Assembly (NCBI GenBank): GCA_014359745.1
Contig: JACIYW010000007.1
Location: 1-41,360 of the forward strand
Length of the DNA stretch: 41,360 nucleotides
Direction: 5' to 3'
Source of the DNA: Paracoccaceae bacterium
GTDB taxonomy: Bacteria; Pseudomonadota; Alphaproteobacteria; Rhodobacterales; Rhodobacteraceae
Shown here: positions 9,828-17,253 of the stretch, one piece after another
Layout of the letters: every line of letters starts with the position of its first letter
How positions within the stretch are numbered: the first letter of the stretch is position 1
The notes under the pieces: generated by a model
The model's input: the letters and a program-made list of their open reading frames with translations, nothing else
What the model was told of the DNA's origin: nothing
The model's database searches: none
Made by a program: the position numbers and the translations under genes

Positions 9828-10940
9828 TCAGCCCATCAAACCGGGGTTCAGAATGCCGCGCGGATCGAACCTTGCCCGCAACCCCGCCGTCAGCGCCGCC
9901 ACAGGGGCCGGTTCGGGGTGAAACACGGCGATGCGCGCGCGGGTCTCTTCACTGGCGCGGATCAGGGTGGCATGCCCGGCAAAATCGCCCAACCGCGCGC
10001 GCAGATCATCCCCCTCGGGCATCAGCGCCCATATCAGCCCGCCGCCCCAGTCATAGACAACCGCGCGCGCACCCATCCGCGCCACCAGCCCCGGCGCATC
10101 CGATGGCTTGACCGACAGCCGCCACACATCCCCCGGCCGCCCGGAAAACACCGCGACATCGCGCAGGTTGGCCCAGATGGCGCGCGCAGCGTCCTCTTCA
10201 ACCCCGATTGCGCCGAAATCCGCCAAAAGCGCCCGCAGCCGCCCCACCCGGTAGGCAACCGAATCCGCCAGCCCCTCAAGCCGGATCAGGGTCAGCCGTT
10301 CCTCGCGCAGATGCGCGGCGCCCGATACCTCGAACGGTGACCGCAGGGCCGCCGTCAGTGCCGCAATCGCGCGCGCGTCATCCAACCCCCCGATTGACAG
10401 GGACACAACAGCCTCATGCGCCGGAAGCACCTTGAACGATACCTCGCTCAGAACCCCCAGGGTGCCGAAACTGCCCGCCATCAACTTGGCCAGATCGTAC
10501 CCGGTGACATTCTTCATCACCCGGCCACCGTTCTTGATCGCCGTGCCGATCCCATCGACAAACCGCACCCCGATCAGACTGTCGCGGCAGGCCCCCGCCT
10601 GAACCCGGCGCGGGCCGGAAACATTGGCTGCCACCACCCCGCCGATGGTCGGCGTGCCGTCGGTTCCCAGCAACCGGCGGTGATCCATCGGCTCGAAAGC
10701 CAGGCGCTGCCCCTCGGCGGCCAGCGCCGCCTCGATCTTTGCCAGCGGCGTTCCCGCCCGCGCCACCAGCGTCAGCGCCCCCGGTTCATAAAGCGTGATG
10801 CCGGTCAGCGCCGACGTCGACAGAACCGCGCCCGCCACCGGTCGCCCGACAGGCCGCGTGCCGCCACCGCGAATGCGCAGCGGCCCGGTCGCCCCGCGTA
10901 TCGATTCGGCCAGTTCCGCTTCATCCCGAGGCTCGATCAT
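9828..10940 (-). CDS. glcE: Glycolate oxidase FAD-binding subunit
   Basis: GlcE is the second FAD-binding subunit of glycolate oxidase. The roughly 370-residue protein has the FAD-binding type 4 (PCMH) pattern, with LRIRGGGTRPVG near the N-terminus and TIGGVVAANVSGPRR plus NVTGYDLAKLMAGSFGTLG in the middle. It lacks the long C-terminal part present in GlcD, as expected. I chose the ATG at 10940 (MIEPRDEAELAE), which matches the usual short GlcE N-terminus. An in-frame ATG at 10967 would add nine residues but lies at the edge of an intergenic repeat. It sits between glcD and glcF in the same orientation. Confidence 0.92.
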   Translation of the reverse strand: MIEPRDEAELAESIRGATGPLRIRGGGTRPVGRPVAGAVLSTSALTGITLYEPGALTLVARAGTPLAKIEAALAAEGQRLAFEPMDHRRLLGTDGTPTIGGVVAANVSGPRRVQAGACRDSLIGVRFVDGIGTAIKNGGRVMKNVTGYDLAKLMAGSFGTLGVLSEVSFKVLPAHEAVVSLSIGGLDDARAIAALTAALRSPFEVSGAAHLREERLTLIRLEGLADSVAYRVGRLRALLADFGAIGVEEDAARAIWANLRDVAVFSGRPGDVWRLSVKPSDAPGLVARMGARAVVYDWGGGLIWALMPEGDDLRARLGDFAGHATLIRASEETRARIAVFHPEPAPVAALTAGLRARFDPRGILNPGLMG

Positions 10941-10964
10941 GCCCGCAGTGTCCCGCCCATTGTC

Positions 10965-10987
10965 CATCCTCTCGATTCAAATACTCC
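10965..10987 (-). repeat. Intergenic GAGTATTT-type repeat, copy 3 (glcD-glcE gap)
   Basis: This matches the copy at 5228-5250 at 21 of 23 positions. On the minus strand it reads GGAGTATTTG, variable bases, then TCGAGAGGATG, and its terminal ATG is in frame with glcE nine codons upstream of the preferred start. It lies inside an operon, in the 96-base gap between glcD and glcE. A GC-rich inverted repeat (GGCGCGTTCC-like, around 10990-11030) adjoins it. Confidence 0.6.
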
Positions 10988-11036
10988 GGGGGGAACGCGC
11001 CAAAGGCGCGTCGAGGGGCAGCGCCCCCCGCCCTGT

Positions 11037-12470
11037 TCAAGCCGCGCGCCGCGCTGCCGTCACCGCCAGCGGAAACACCTTTGCCGGGTTCAGCAGCCAT
11101 TTCGGATCGAACACATCCTTGACGCGCAGCTGCGCCTCCAGATCCTCGGGTGAAAACTGCGTGACCATCAGATCGCGCTTTTCGATCCCCACACCGTGTT
11201 CCCCGGTCAGACAGCCGCCCACCTCGACACAAAGCTTCAGCACCTCGGCCCCGAACTCTTCGCAAAGCTCCAGATCGCCGGGCTTGTTGGCATCGAACAG
11301 GATCAGCGGGTGCATGTTGCCGTCGCCCGCGTGAAACACATTGGCCACGTCCAGCCCGTAATGCGCGCTCATCTCGCCGATGCGGCGCAGCACATGCGGC
11401 AGGGATGATACCGGGATGGTGCCGTCAAGGCACATGTAATCGTTTATCTGCCCCATCGCGCCAAAGGCCGATTTGCGCCCCAGCCAGATCGCCGCCGATT
11501 CTTCGGCCGACTGGCTTTCGCGCAGTTCCACCGGATTGTGCCCGCGCGCGATCTGCTTGATCAGGCCAAGCTGTTCGTCGATCTCGGCCGCTGATCCCTC
11601 GACCTCGACGATCAGCAGCGCCTCGCAATCGGGATATCCGGGATGGGCGAAAGCCTCGCAGGCGCGGATGCAGGGGCGGTCCATGAATTCGATGGCGACC
11701 GGCAGCACGCCCGCCTTGATGATATCCGACACGCATTCCCCCGCCACTTCGGAGGAATCAAACCCGATCAGGACGGGCCGCGCGCCTTCGGGTTTGGGCA
11801 GGATGCGCAGCGTCGCCTCTGTCACCACGCCCAATTGCCCTTCAGATCCGCAGATCACCCCCAGCAGATCAAGCCCCGGCGCATCCAGATGCGCGCCGCC
11901 GATCTCGATCACCGTGCCATCCATCTGCACCAGCGTGACGCCCAGCAGGTTGTTGGTCGTCACCCCGTATTTCAGGCAATGCGCGCCGCCGGAATTCATC
12001 GCGATATTGCCCGCGATGGCGCAGGCAAGCTGCGATGACGGGTCGGGGGCATAGAAAAAACCGTCTGCCTCGACCGCACCTGTCACCGAAAGGTTGGTGC
12101 GCCCGGTTTCGACCCGGATAAAGCGGTTGTCGTAATCGGTTTCCAGCACCGCGTTCATCCGCGCCACGCCCAGCACCACACAATCGGCAGTAGGCAGCGC
12201 GCCCCCCGCCAGCGACGTGCCCGATCCGCGCGGCACCACCGGCACGCCCGCCTCGTGACAGATGCGCAGCACCGCCGACACCTCGGCGGTGGACGCGGGC
12301 AGCACCACCGCCAGCGGCGCGCAGCGATAGGCGGTCAGCGCATCGCATTCATAGGCGCGGGTTTCCATCGGATCATCGATCACCGCATCCTGGCCCAGCA
12401 CCGCGCGCAGGCGCGCAACGATTTCGGGTTTGCGCGACAGGACCGCAGCATCGGGAACCGGCATTTCCAT
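11037..12470 (-). CDS. glcD: Glycolate oxidase subunit GlcD (FAD-linked oxidase)
   Basis: GlcD is the catalytic flavoprotein of glycolate oxidase. The 477-residue protein has the FAD-binding type 4 fold: VVPRGSGTSLAGGALP for the diphosphate loop, AIAGNIAMNSGGAHCLKYGVT, then an FAD-oxidase C-terminal domain with NVFHAGDGNMHPLILFD and the hallmark LTGEHGVGIEKRDLM near the end. The length is close to that of E. coli GlcD. The ATG at 12470 is preceded by GAGG at good spacing; an upstream in-frame ATG at 12533 would run through the candidate operator and is rejected. It is the first gene of the glcDEF operon, and a palindrome 26 bases upstream (12496-12518) suggests control by a GntR/FadR-type regulator. 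No regulator gene adjoins it. Confidence 0.95.
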   Translation of the reverse strand: MEMPVPDAAVLSRKPEIVARLRAVLGQDAVIDDPMETRAYECDALTAYRCAPLAVVLPASTAEVSAVLRICHEAGVPVVPRGSGTSLAGGALPTADCVVLGVARMNAVLETDYDNRFIRVETGRTNLSVTGAVEADGFFYAPDPSSQLACAIAGNIAMNSGGAHCLKYGVTTNNLLGVTLVQMDGTVIEIGGAHLDAPGLDLLGVICGSEGQLGVVTEATLRILPKPEGARPVLIGFDSSEVAGECVSDIIKAGVLPVAIEFMDRPCIRACEAFAHPGYPDCEALLIVEVEGSAAEIDEQLGLIKQIARGHNPVELRESQSAEESAAIWLGRKSAFGAMGQINDYMCLDGTIPVSSLPHVLRRIGEMSAHYGLDVANVFHAGDGNMHPLILFDANKPGDLELCEEFGAEVLKLCVEVGGCLTGEHGVGIEKRDLMVTQFSPEDLEAQLRVKDVFDPKWLLNPAKVFPLAVTAARRAA

Positions 12471-12495
12471 CGGGAACCTCCCACAGGATCGCATT

Positions 12496-12518
12496 ATTGG
12501 TAAAATATTATAACCAAT
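12496..12518. promoter_or_regulatory. Candidate operator upstream of glcD: ATTGGT-N11-ACCAAT
   Basis: Perfect 6-base arms (ATTGGT and ACCAAT) flank an 11-base AT-only spacer, in sharp contrast to the GC-rich surroundings. It lies 26-48 bases before the glcD ATG, where a repressor site would overlap the promoter. TTGGT/ACCAA half-sites are typical of FadR-subfamily GntR regulators (PdhR, LldR, GlcC), but the known PdhR site has a 3-base spacer. The identity of the regulator is inferred. Confidence 0.5.
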
Positions 12519-12560
12519 TGCCACATCCAGCAAGCCATAATCGCGCCCTTGGCCCAGATA

Positions 12561-12596
12561 CGCAAACGCCCCCGTCCCGATGCCGGGGCGGGGGCG
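12561..12596 (-). terminator. Rho-independent-like terminator after pnp
   Basis: Read on the minus strand just after the pnp stop, CGCCCCCG and CGGGGGCG form a strong stem extended by CCCCG/CGGGA pairing around a short loop. It is followed by TTTGCG. The U-tract is short, but the position and stability fit a terminator separating pnp from glcD. Confidence 0.6.
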
Positions 12597-12617
12597 CCAT
12601 TGTGGTTTGCTGGGTAA

Positions 12618-14750
12618 TCAGGCTTCTTCGCGGGCGGGGTCGATTTCCTCGCCGGTTTCCTGATCGACCATCTTCATGCCAAGGCGCACCTTGCCGCGAT
12701 CATCAAATCCCAAGAGCTTGACCTTCACCTCCTGCCCTTCCTTGAGCAGGTCGGACGGGTGGTTCAGACGCTTGGATGCGATCTGGCTGACATGCACCAG
12801 CCCGTCGCGTTTGCCGAAGAAGTTTACGAAAGCGCCGAAATCGACCAGTTTCACCACCTTGCCGGTATAGATCTTGCCTTCTTCGGGTTCGGCCACGATC
12901 GACCAGATCATGTCATGGGCTTTCTTGATGTTGTCGGCATTGTTCGACGCGATCTTGATCACCCCGTCATCGTTGATATCGACCTTGGCACCCGACACTT
13001 CGACGATCTCGCGGATCACCTTGCCGCCCGATCCGATCACTTCGCGGATCTTGTCGGTGGGCACCTGCATCGTTTCGATCTTGGGCGCGTATTCGCTGAA
13101 GGCCTGCGCCTGGGTCAGCGCCTTGGCCATCTCGCCCAGGATGTGCATCCGGCCCTCTTTGGCCTGTGCCAGCGCGGTTTCCATGATTTCGGGCGTGATG
13201 CCCGCAACCTTGATGTCCATTTGCAGGCTGGTGATGCCGTTCTCGGTGCCGGCCACCTTGAAATCCATGTCGCCAAGGTGATCCTCGTCGCCGAGGATAT
13301 CGGACAGGATCGCGAATTTGCCATCCTCTTCCAGGATCAGGCCCATGGCCACACCGGCCACCGGCGCCTTCAGCGGCACGCCCGCATCCATCATCGACAG
13401 CGACGATCCGCAGACCGTGGCCATGGAACTGGAGCCGTTCGATTCCGTGATCTCCGACACCAGGCGGATGGTATAGGGGAAATCGGTGCCCGCAGGCAGA
13501 ACCGCCTGCAACGCGCGCCATGCCAGTTTGCCGTGCCCGATCTCGCGCCGCCCCGGAGGGCCGAAACGCCCCACTTCACCGACCGAATAGGGCGGGAAGT
13601 TATAGTGCAGCAGGAAGTTCATCTTGGATGTTCCGGTCAGCGCATCGACGAACTGTTCGTCATCGCCGGTGCCCAGCGTGGTGATGCACAAAGCCTGCGT
13701 TTCGCCGCGCGTGAACAGCGCCGAGCCGTGGGTGCGCGGCAGGATGCCGGTTTCCGCCACGATCGGGCGGATGGTTTTCGTATCCCGCCCGTCGATGCGT
13801 GGCGCGCCGTTGATGATGTCACCGCGCAGGATCGAGGCTTCGAGCTTCTTCAGCGCCGAACCAAGGTTCTCATCGGCCAGTTGCTCTTCGGTCAGCGCGG
13901 CCTTGATGGTATCGCGCGCCGCAGATATCGCGGTGGTGCGTTCCTGCTTGTCCTGGATGGCGAATGCCGCGCGCATTTGCGTCTCGCCCGCTGCCTTCAC
14001 GGCGGCATAAAGCGCGCTGTAATCGGGTGCCTGGAAATCGAACGGCGCTTTTGCGGCATCTTCGGCCAGTTCGATGATCAGATCGATCACCGGCTGAATC
14101 GAGTCATGCGCGAATTTCACCGCGCCCAGCATCTCGGCCTCTGACAGCTCATAGGCTTCGGATTCGACCATCATCACCGCGTCGCGCGTGCCCGCAACCA
14201 CCAGATCAAGGCGCTGTTCGGGGTTTTCACGCAGCTTGTGCATGTCGTCGCATTCGGGGTTGAGGATGTATTCGCCATCGACGAACCCGACGCGGCACGC
14301 CGCGATCGGCCCCATGAACGGCGCGCCCGAAATGGTCAGCGCGGCAGAGGCGGCGATCATCGCCACCATGTCGGGTTCATTGACCAGATCGTGCGACAGC
14401 ACGGTGCAGATGATCAGCACCTCGTTCTTGAACCCGTCGACGAACAGCGGCCGGATCGGCCGGTCAATCAGCCGCGAGGTCAGCGTTTCCTTTTCGGACG
14501 GCCGCGCTTCGCGTTTGAAAAAGCCGCCGGGCACCTTGCCCGCGGCATAGTAACGTTCCTGATAATGAACGGTGAGCGGGAAGAAATCCTGCCCCGGCTT
14601 GGGCGCCTTGGCGAAGGTCACATTGGCCATGACCGAGGTTTCGCCCAATGTGGCGATGACCGATCCGTCGGCCTGCCGGGCCACTTTCCCGGTTTCGAGG
14701 GTGAGCGTTTCCTCGCCCCACTGGATGGATTTTCTCGTAACGTTGAACAT
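12618..14750 (-). CDS. pnp: Polyribonucleotide nucleotidyltransferase (PNPase)
   Basis: PNPase degrades RNA 3'-5' by phosphorolysis and is part of the degradosome. The 710-residue protein shows the full family order: the first RNase PH domain starting [11 protein letters not shown], the all-alpha linker, and the second RNase PH domain with [37 protein letters not shown] and [32 protein letters not shown] domain follows ([15 protein letters not shown]), then an S1 domain ([27 protein letters not shown]). The ATG at 14750 gives the canonical MFNVTRKSI start and has AGGA upstream; the longer open frame before it runs through the leader hairpins. It lies downstream of rpsO, the conserved rpsO-pnp order. 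In enterobacteria pnp is autoregulated through a leader stem cut by RNase III. Confidence 0.97.
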   Translation of the reverse strand: MFNVTRKSIQWGEETLTLETGKVARQADGSVIATLGETSVMANVTFAKAPKPGQDFFPLTVHYQERYYAAGKVPGGFFKREARPSEKETLTSRLIDRPIRPLFVDGFKNEVLIICTVLSHDLVNEPDMVAMIAASAALTISGAPFMGPIAACRVGFVDGEYILNPECDDMHKLRENPEQRLDLVVAGTRDAVMMVESEAYELSEAEMLGAVKFAHDSIQPVIDLIIELAEDAAKAPFDFQAPDYSALYAAVKAAGETQMRAAFAIQDKQERTTAISAARDTIKAALTEEQLADENLGSALKKLEASILRGDIINGAPRIDGRDTKTIRPIVAETGILPRTHGSALFTRGETQALCITTLGTGDDEQFVDALTGTSKMNFLLHYNFPPYSVGEVGRFGPPGRREIGHGKLAWRALQAVLPAGTDFPYTIRLVSEITESNGSSSMATVCGSSLSMMDAGVPLKAPVAGVAMGLILEEDGKFAILSDILGDEDHLGDMDFKVAGTENGITSLQMDIKVAGITPEIMETALAQAKEGRMHILGEMAKALTQAQAFSEYAPKIETMQVPTDKIREVIGSGGKVIREIVEVSGAKVDINDDGVIKIASNNADNIKKAHDMIWSIVAEPEEGKIYTGKVVKLVDFGAFVNFFGKRDGLVHVSQIASKRLNHPSDLLKEGQEVKVKLLGFDDRGKVRLGMKMVDQETGEEIDPAREEA

Positions 14751-14767
14751 CTCGTTTCCTAACTGGA

Positions 14768-14786
14768 CCGAAGGACCCTCCTTCGG
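14768..14786 (-). promoter_or_regulatory. pnp leader hairpin, proximal
   Basis: A perfect 8-base stem, CCGAAGGA pairing with TCCTTCGG around a 3-base loop, ends 18 bases upstream of the pnp ATG. On the mRNA the stem contains an AGGAGG-like run. It could affect translation or be a processing site, by analogy with known PNPase autocontrol; the role is inferred. Confidence 0.5.
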
Positions 14787-14797
14787 CCGATTGACAG

Positions 14798-14814
14798 ACG
14801 GGCCGTATGCCCGT
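14798..14814 (-). promoter_or_regulatory. pnp leader hairpin, distal
   Basis: ACGGGC (14798-14803) and GCCCGT (14809-14814) form a perfect 6-base stem with a 5-base loop. Together with the hairpin at 14768-14786 it makes a two-stem leader in the rpsO-pnp gap. Confidence 0.4.
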
Positions 14815-14899
14815 GGCCTCATGCGGTTTGATAGTGCCGCCTCGCAAGGCCCGGCGAAGCAACCATCGGATAGACCGGAACCGGGGCCCCGGAAAGGCA

Positions 14900-14921
14900 T
14901 CGCGCCCCGGAAGGGGCGCGA
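14900..14921 (-). terminator. rpsO 3' hairpin (terminator or processing site)
   Basis: A perfect 9-base stem, TCGCGCCCC against GGGGCGCGA with a four-base TTCC loop, starts eight bases after the rpsO stop on the minus strand. There is no U-run after it, so it may be a partial terminator or an RNA-stabilising stem between rpsO and pnp. Confidence 0.55.
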
Positions 14922-14928
14922 CATAGGG

Positions 14929-15198
14929 TCAGCGGCGGATGCCGAGGCGGGCGATCAGCGCCTGATAGCGCGGCTCGTCCTTGCGCTTGACGTAATCAAG
15001 CAGCTTGCGGCGCTGCGCCACCATCATCAAAAGCCCACGGCGGGAATGGTTATCCTTCTTGTGGGTCTTGAAGTGTTCTGTCAGCGTGGTGATCCGCGAG
15101 GTCAGAACCGCAACCTGCACTTCGGGCGACCCGGTGTCGCCTTCCTTGGTTGCGAATTCCTTGATCAGGCGGGCTTTTTCTTCGACAGTGATCGACAT
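14929..15198 (-). CDS. rpsO: 30S ribosomal protein S15
   Basis: S15 binds 16S rRNA early in assembly of the small-subunit platform. The protein has 89 residues, the exact family length, starting [16 protein letters not shown] and carrying the conserved segments [36 protein letters not shown] and [12 protein letters not shown]. The ATG at 15198 follows AAGGAG at ideal spacing. It is transcribed toward pnp, the usual rpsO-pnp arrangement. The truB gene that often precedes rpsO is not present here; an oxidoreductase fragment lies upstream instead. Confidence 0.97.
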   Translation of the reverse strand: MSITVEEKARLIKEFATKEGDTGSPEVQVAVLTSRITTLTEHFKTHKKDNHSRRGLLMMVAQRRKLLDYVKRKDEPRYQALIARLGIRR

Positions 15199-15741
15199 CG
15201 GGATCTCCTTTCGGAACAGGGTTATGGCGCAGGCCGGGATGTCGTCCAGCAAGGCCCATGGAGGGATCGGCCGCTTGGCAACCGATGCGCGCGTATAGGG
15301 GAAAGTGCGGCAAAAGAAAAGCGTCTATCGTGCTTGTGCCGGATCAGGCGGGCATGGTCACGCCGGGGCCCGTGCGCAATCATCCGTATGTGCGGGATCA
15401 GGCCGTCGGCCTGCCCGCTCTGCGGATGGCGCGGCGCGAATTAATGCGCGATGCGGCCGCCACAACCCGTAATGCCGCGCCCTTGCCCTTTCCGGCGCCG
15501 AAAAGAACCTGCCCCACCTGCCAAGGCCAACGATGCCCGCGTTCATCATTCGTCTGTTCCGTGGTCTGGGGGCCGTTGGAAGGATGTCCAAATCGCCCCG
15601 ATGGCGGTTTTTCGCCGCTTTTGTCCAGGGGCGGAAAACGTGATGCGCGCCTGCATTGCCTGTTAACCGTTCTACGCCTAGCGTCAGGCTATCACACGAG
15701 ATCAAACATCGGTGATCAACGGAATCGGGGGCGTTCATATC
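15199..15741. other. Intergenic region between rpsO and the secreted hypothetical protein
   Basis: This 540-base stretch between divergent genes contains the oxidoreductase fragment at 15398-15549 and presumably the promoters for rpsO and the plus-strand gene. Other open frames across it have no ribosome binding site or recognisable motif. I see no RNA gene. Confidence 0.4.
15398..15549 (-). pseudogene. Fragment of a Gfo/Idh/MocA-family oxidoreductase (N-terminal Rossmann segment, frameshifted)
   Basis: Read from the ATG at 15549, the frame gives MMNAGIVGLGRWG, a textbook start of this NAD(P)-dependent family with its GxGxxG nucleotide-binding loop. After base 15509 the family-like sequence continues only in another frame (VLFGAGKGKGAALRVVAAASR), as if one base had been lost. 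A stop follows at 15398. The remaining roughly 300 residues of a normal member are not visible toward rpsO. A GGAAC lies upstream of the ATG. This is most simply a decayed remnant; a sequencing error alone would not restore a full gene. Confidence 0.6.
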
Positions 15742-16728
15742 ATGTTTCTGGCGAATTGCTTCGTCCGGGTCGGCTGCATTGCAGGCCTGATAGGCTTATT
15801 GGCGCTTGCAGGCATGGCCCAGGCCGAAAGCGCGGGAAAGCGGGGCGCGGCGGTTGGCGTTGCCCTGAACGCGCCCGCACAGGCCCGGCCCATGATGCGC
15901 CCCGGCCGCAACGCGCCGCGAACCACTGAAATATGCCCCACCACGCTGACCCGCGCGATCCCCGATCGCGGCCGCACCGCCATGCCGGGCAGCGCAGTCG
16001 TGGCCAGCGCCGCCACCCTTGCCGGCGCCGAGCGTGACCGGTTTCTGGCCGGAACTATCCTGAAGGGCAATCTGCCCGATTTTCTGCGCCACCTGATGCC
16101 GGTGATCTTTCTGGGCAATGATGCCGCCGGGCAGAAGATGCTGATCACCCTTTGCGTGACGCCCGATTATCTGGCCGTGGGCGATGACCGGGATTACGTG
16201 CGCGTGCCGATGGGCCTGCCCGCAGCGGCACAAGTGGCCGAACGGTTCGGGTTCATGTTGCCGACCACAAGGATTGTCGATGCAATTTATGCCCAGGCCG
16301 ATCTGAAACTTGCCCCGCAGCCGATGCCCGCGGGGCCGCAGATGCGGTCAACCGGCTATTTCAGCCGCCACAACGCCTCGGTCGAAGGGCAAAGCCGCAC
16401 CGCTGGTCGGCGGGTGGCAGGGCTGATCGCGGGGCAGAAGAAAGATCTGGTGCTGTCAAACGTGCTGCGGTCGCATCCGGGGCGGGTGGCGATTTACGGC
16501 TGGCACCGCATCAATGGCCTGCCGATCCAGCCGCTGAGCACCGTGCATGGCGCGCTTTACGCCGATTACAGCCACGGTGTTCGGCTGGTAAGCCAGACTG
16601 CCTTTGTCGATGGGCGCCCGGTTGCGCTGGCCGATGTCCTTGCCGATCCGGTCACAGCCGCGATCCTGAGCAAGGAAGGGCCAATCCGCAACGCGGACCT
16701 GTTGATGGCATCGCTTCACCAGCGCTAG
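15742..16728 (+). CDS. Secreted protein of unknown function
   Basis: I do not recognise a named function. From the ATG at 15742 the protein has 328 residues and starts with a signal peptide (hydrophobic IAGLIGLLALAGM, cleavage after AQA near residue 28). A Pro/Arg/Ala-rich linker of about 45 residues follows, then a compact domain with two notable blocks: a middle part (LKGNLPDFLRHLMPV, TLCVTPDYLAVGDDRDYVRVPMGLPAA) and a C-terminal part (KKDLVLSNVLRSHPGRVAIYGWHRINGLPIQPLSTVHGALYADYSHGVRLV). The His/Tyr/Asp-rich second block looks like an enzyme or ligand site and is, from memory, conserved in uncharacterised secreted proteins of several phyla. An alternative GTG start at 15712 has no better ribosome binding site. 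It stands alone. Confidence 0.7.
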   Translation: MFLANCFVRVGCIAGLIGLLALAGMAQAESAGKRGAAVGVALNAPAQARPMMRPGRNAPRTTEICPTTLTRAIPDRGRTAMPGSAVVASAATLAGAERDRFLAGTILKGNLPDFLRHLMPVIFLGNDAAGQKMLITLCVTPDYLAVGDDRDYVRVPMGLPAAAQVAERFGFMLPTTRIVDAIYAQADLKLAPQPMPAGPQMRSTGYFSRHNASVEGQSRTAGRRVAGLIAGQKKDLVLSNVLRSHPGRVAIYGWHRINGLPIQPLSTVHGALYADYSHGVRLVSQTAFVDGRPVALADVLADPVTAAILSKEGPIRNADLLMASLHQR

Positions 16729-17253
16729 CGTCGCCACCTGACAGAAAAGTCGCAGCCTGCCACCTCTCGTCCCTGCCAGGACGTGGGCCTATCCATTCCG
16801 ATTGATGGGCGGCACCAGTTGGACCAGCAGAGTGCGTCTCCACATTGGAAGGTTGCTCCCGCGAAGACCCATGATGCGGCGACCATAGTATCGACCGCGA
16901 AGACGACCCTGCACCCGGCAAACGTTCAGATGGTATGCGCAAAGTTCTCCGAGCCGATATCTCAAGCATCCTCGCCCCGGATCTCCGGTCAAGGCGCGAA
17001 ACCTATGAATAAAAGGCTTGCAAGACTGGCTGCGATTAGACGACCATCATAAATGGCGTTCCAATGGCTCATTCTCGGCAGAGCATTGACGGCGACTCGA
17101 CATCGCTATGATACGCCCCTCAGCGCATCACAAACTTTCGCGCGTTTCTCGGCCGGGGCCCCGGCAAGCCTGTATCAGGCGGCCCCCGGGCCAAAACCCA
17201 AGCATAGCTGGAAACTGCGTCGGACAGAACCGTCGGCCCTTGTCGTCCTTTTC
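16729..17253. other. Gene-free boundary region before the catabolic locus
   Basis: In these 525 bases I found no frame with a convincing start, motif or codon pattern on either strand, although short open frames exist. Base use looks less GC-biased than the flanks up to about 17100. The region separates the housekeeping-type genes from the catabolic locus and may be remnant DNA from an old insertion. Near its right end is a cluster of GC-rich palindromes (17152-17192). Confidence 0.45.
17152..17192 (-). terminator. Palindrome cluster downstream of the FadH-like gene
   Basis: Three inverted repeats lie in a row: GCCGGGGCCCCGGC (17152-17165), GCCTG-TAT-CAGGC (17168-17180) and GGCCC-CC-GGGCC (17181-17192). 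They start about 60 bases after the stop of the last gene in the minus-strand operon, so they could terminate it, though no U-run follows. Confidence 0.4.

Noticed and set aside
12496-12518. Assigning the palindrome before glcD to PdhR
   Set aside because: PdhR sites have a 3-base spacer between the half-sites; here it is 11 bases.
15258-15929. Plus-strand open frame of 223 codons upstream of the secreted protein
   Set aside because: No start signal or motif, and it overlaps the signal-peptide region of the better-supported gene in another frame.
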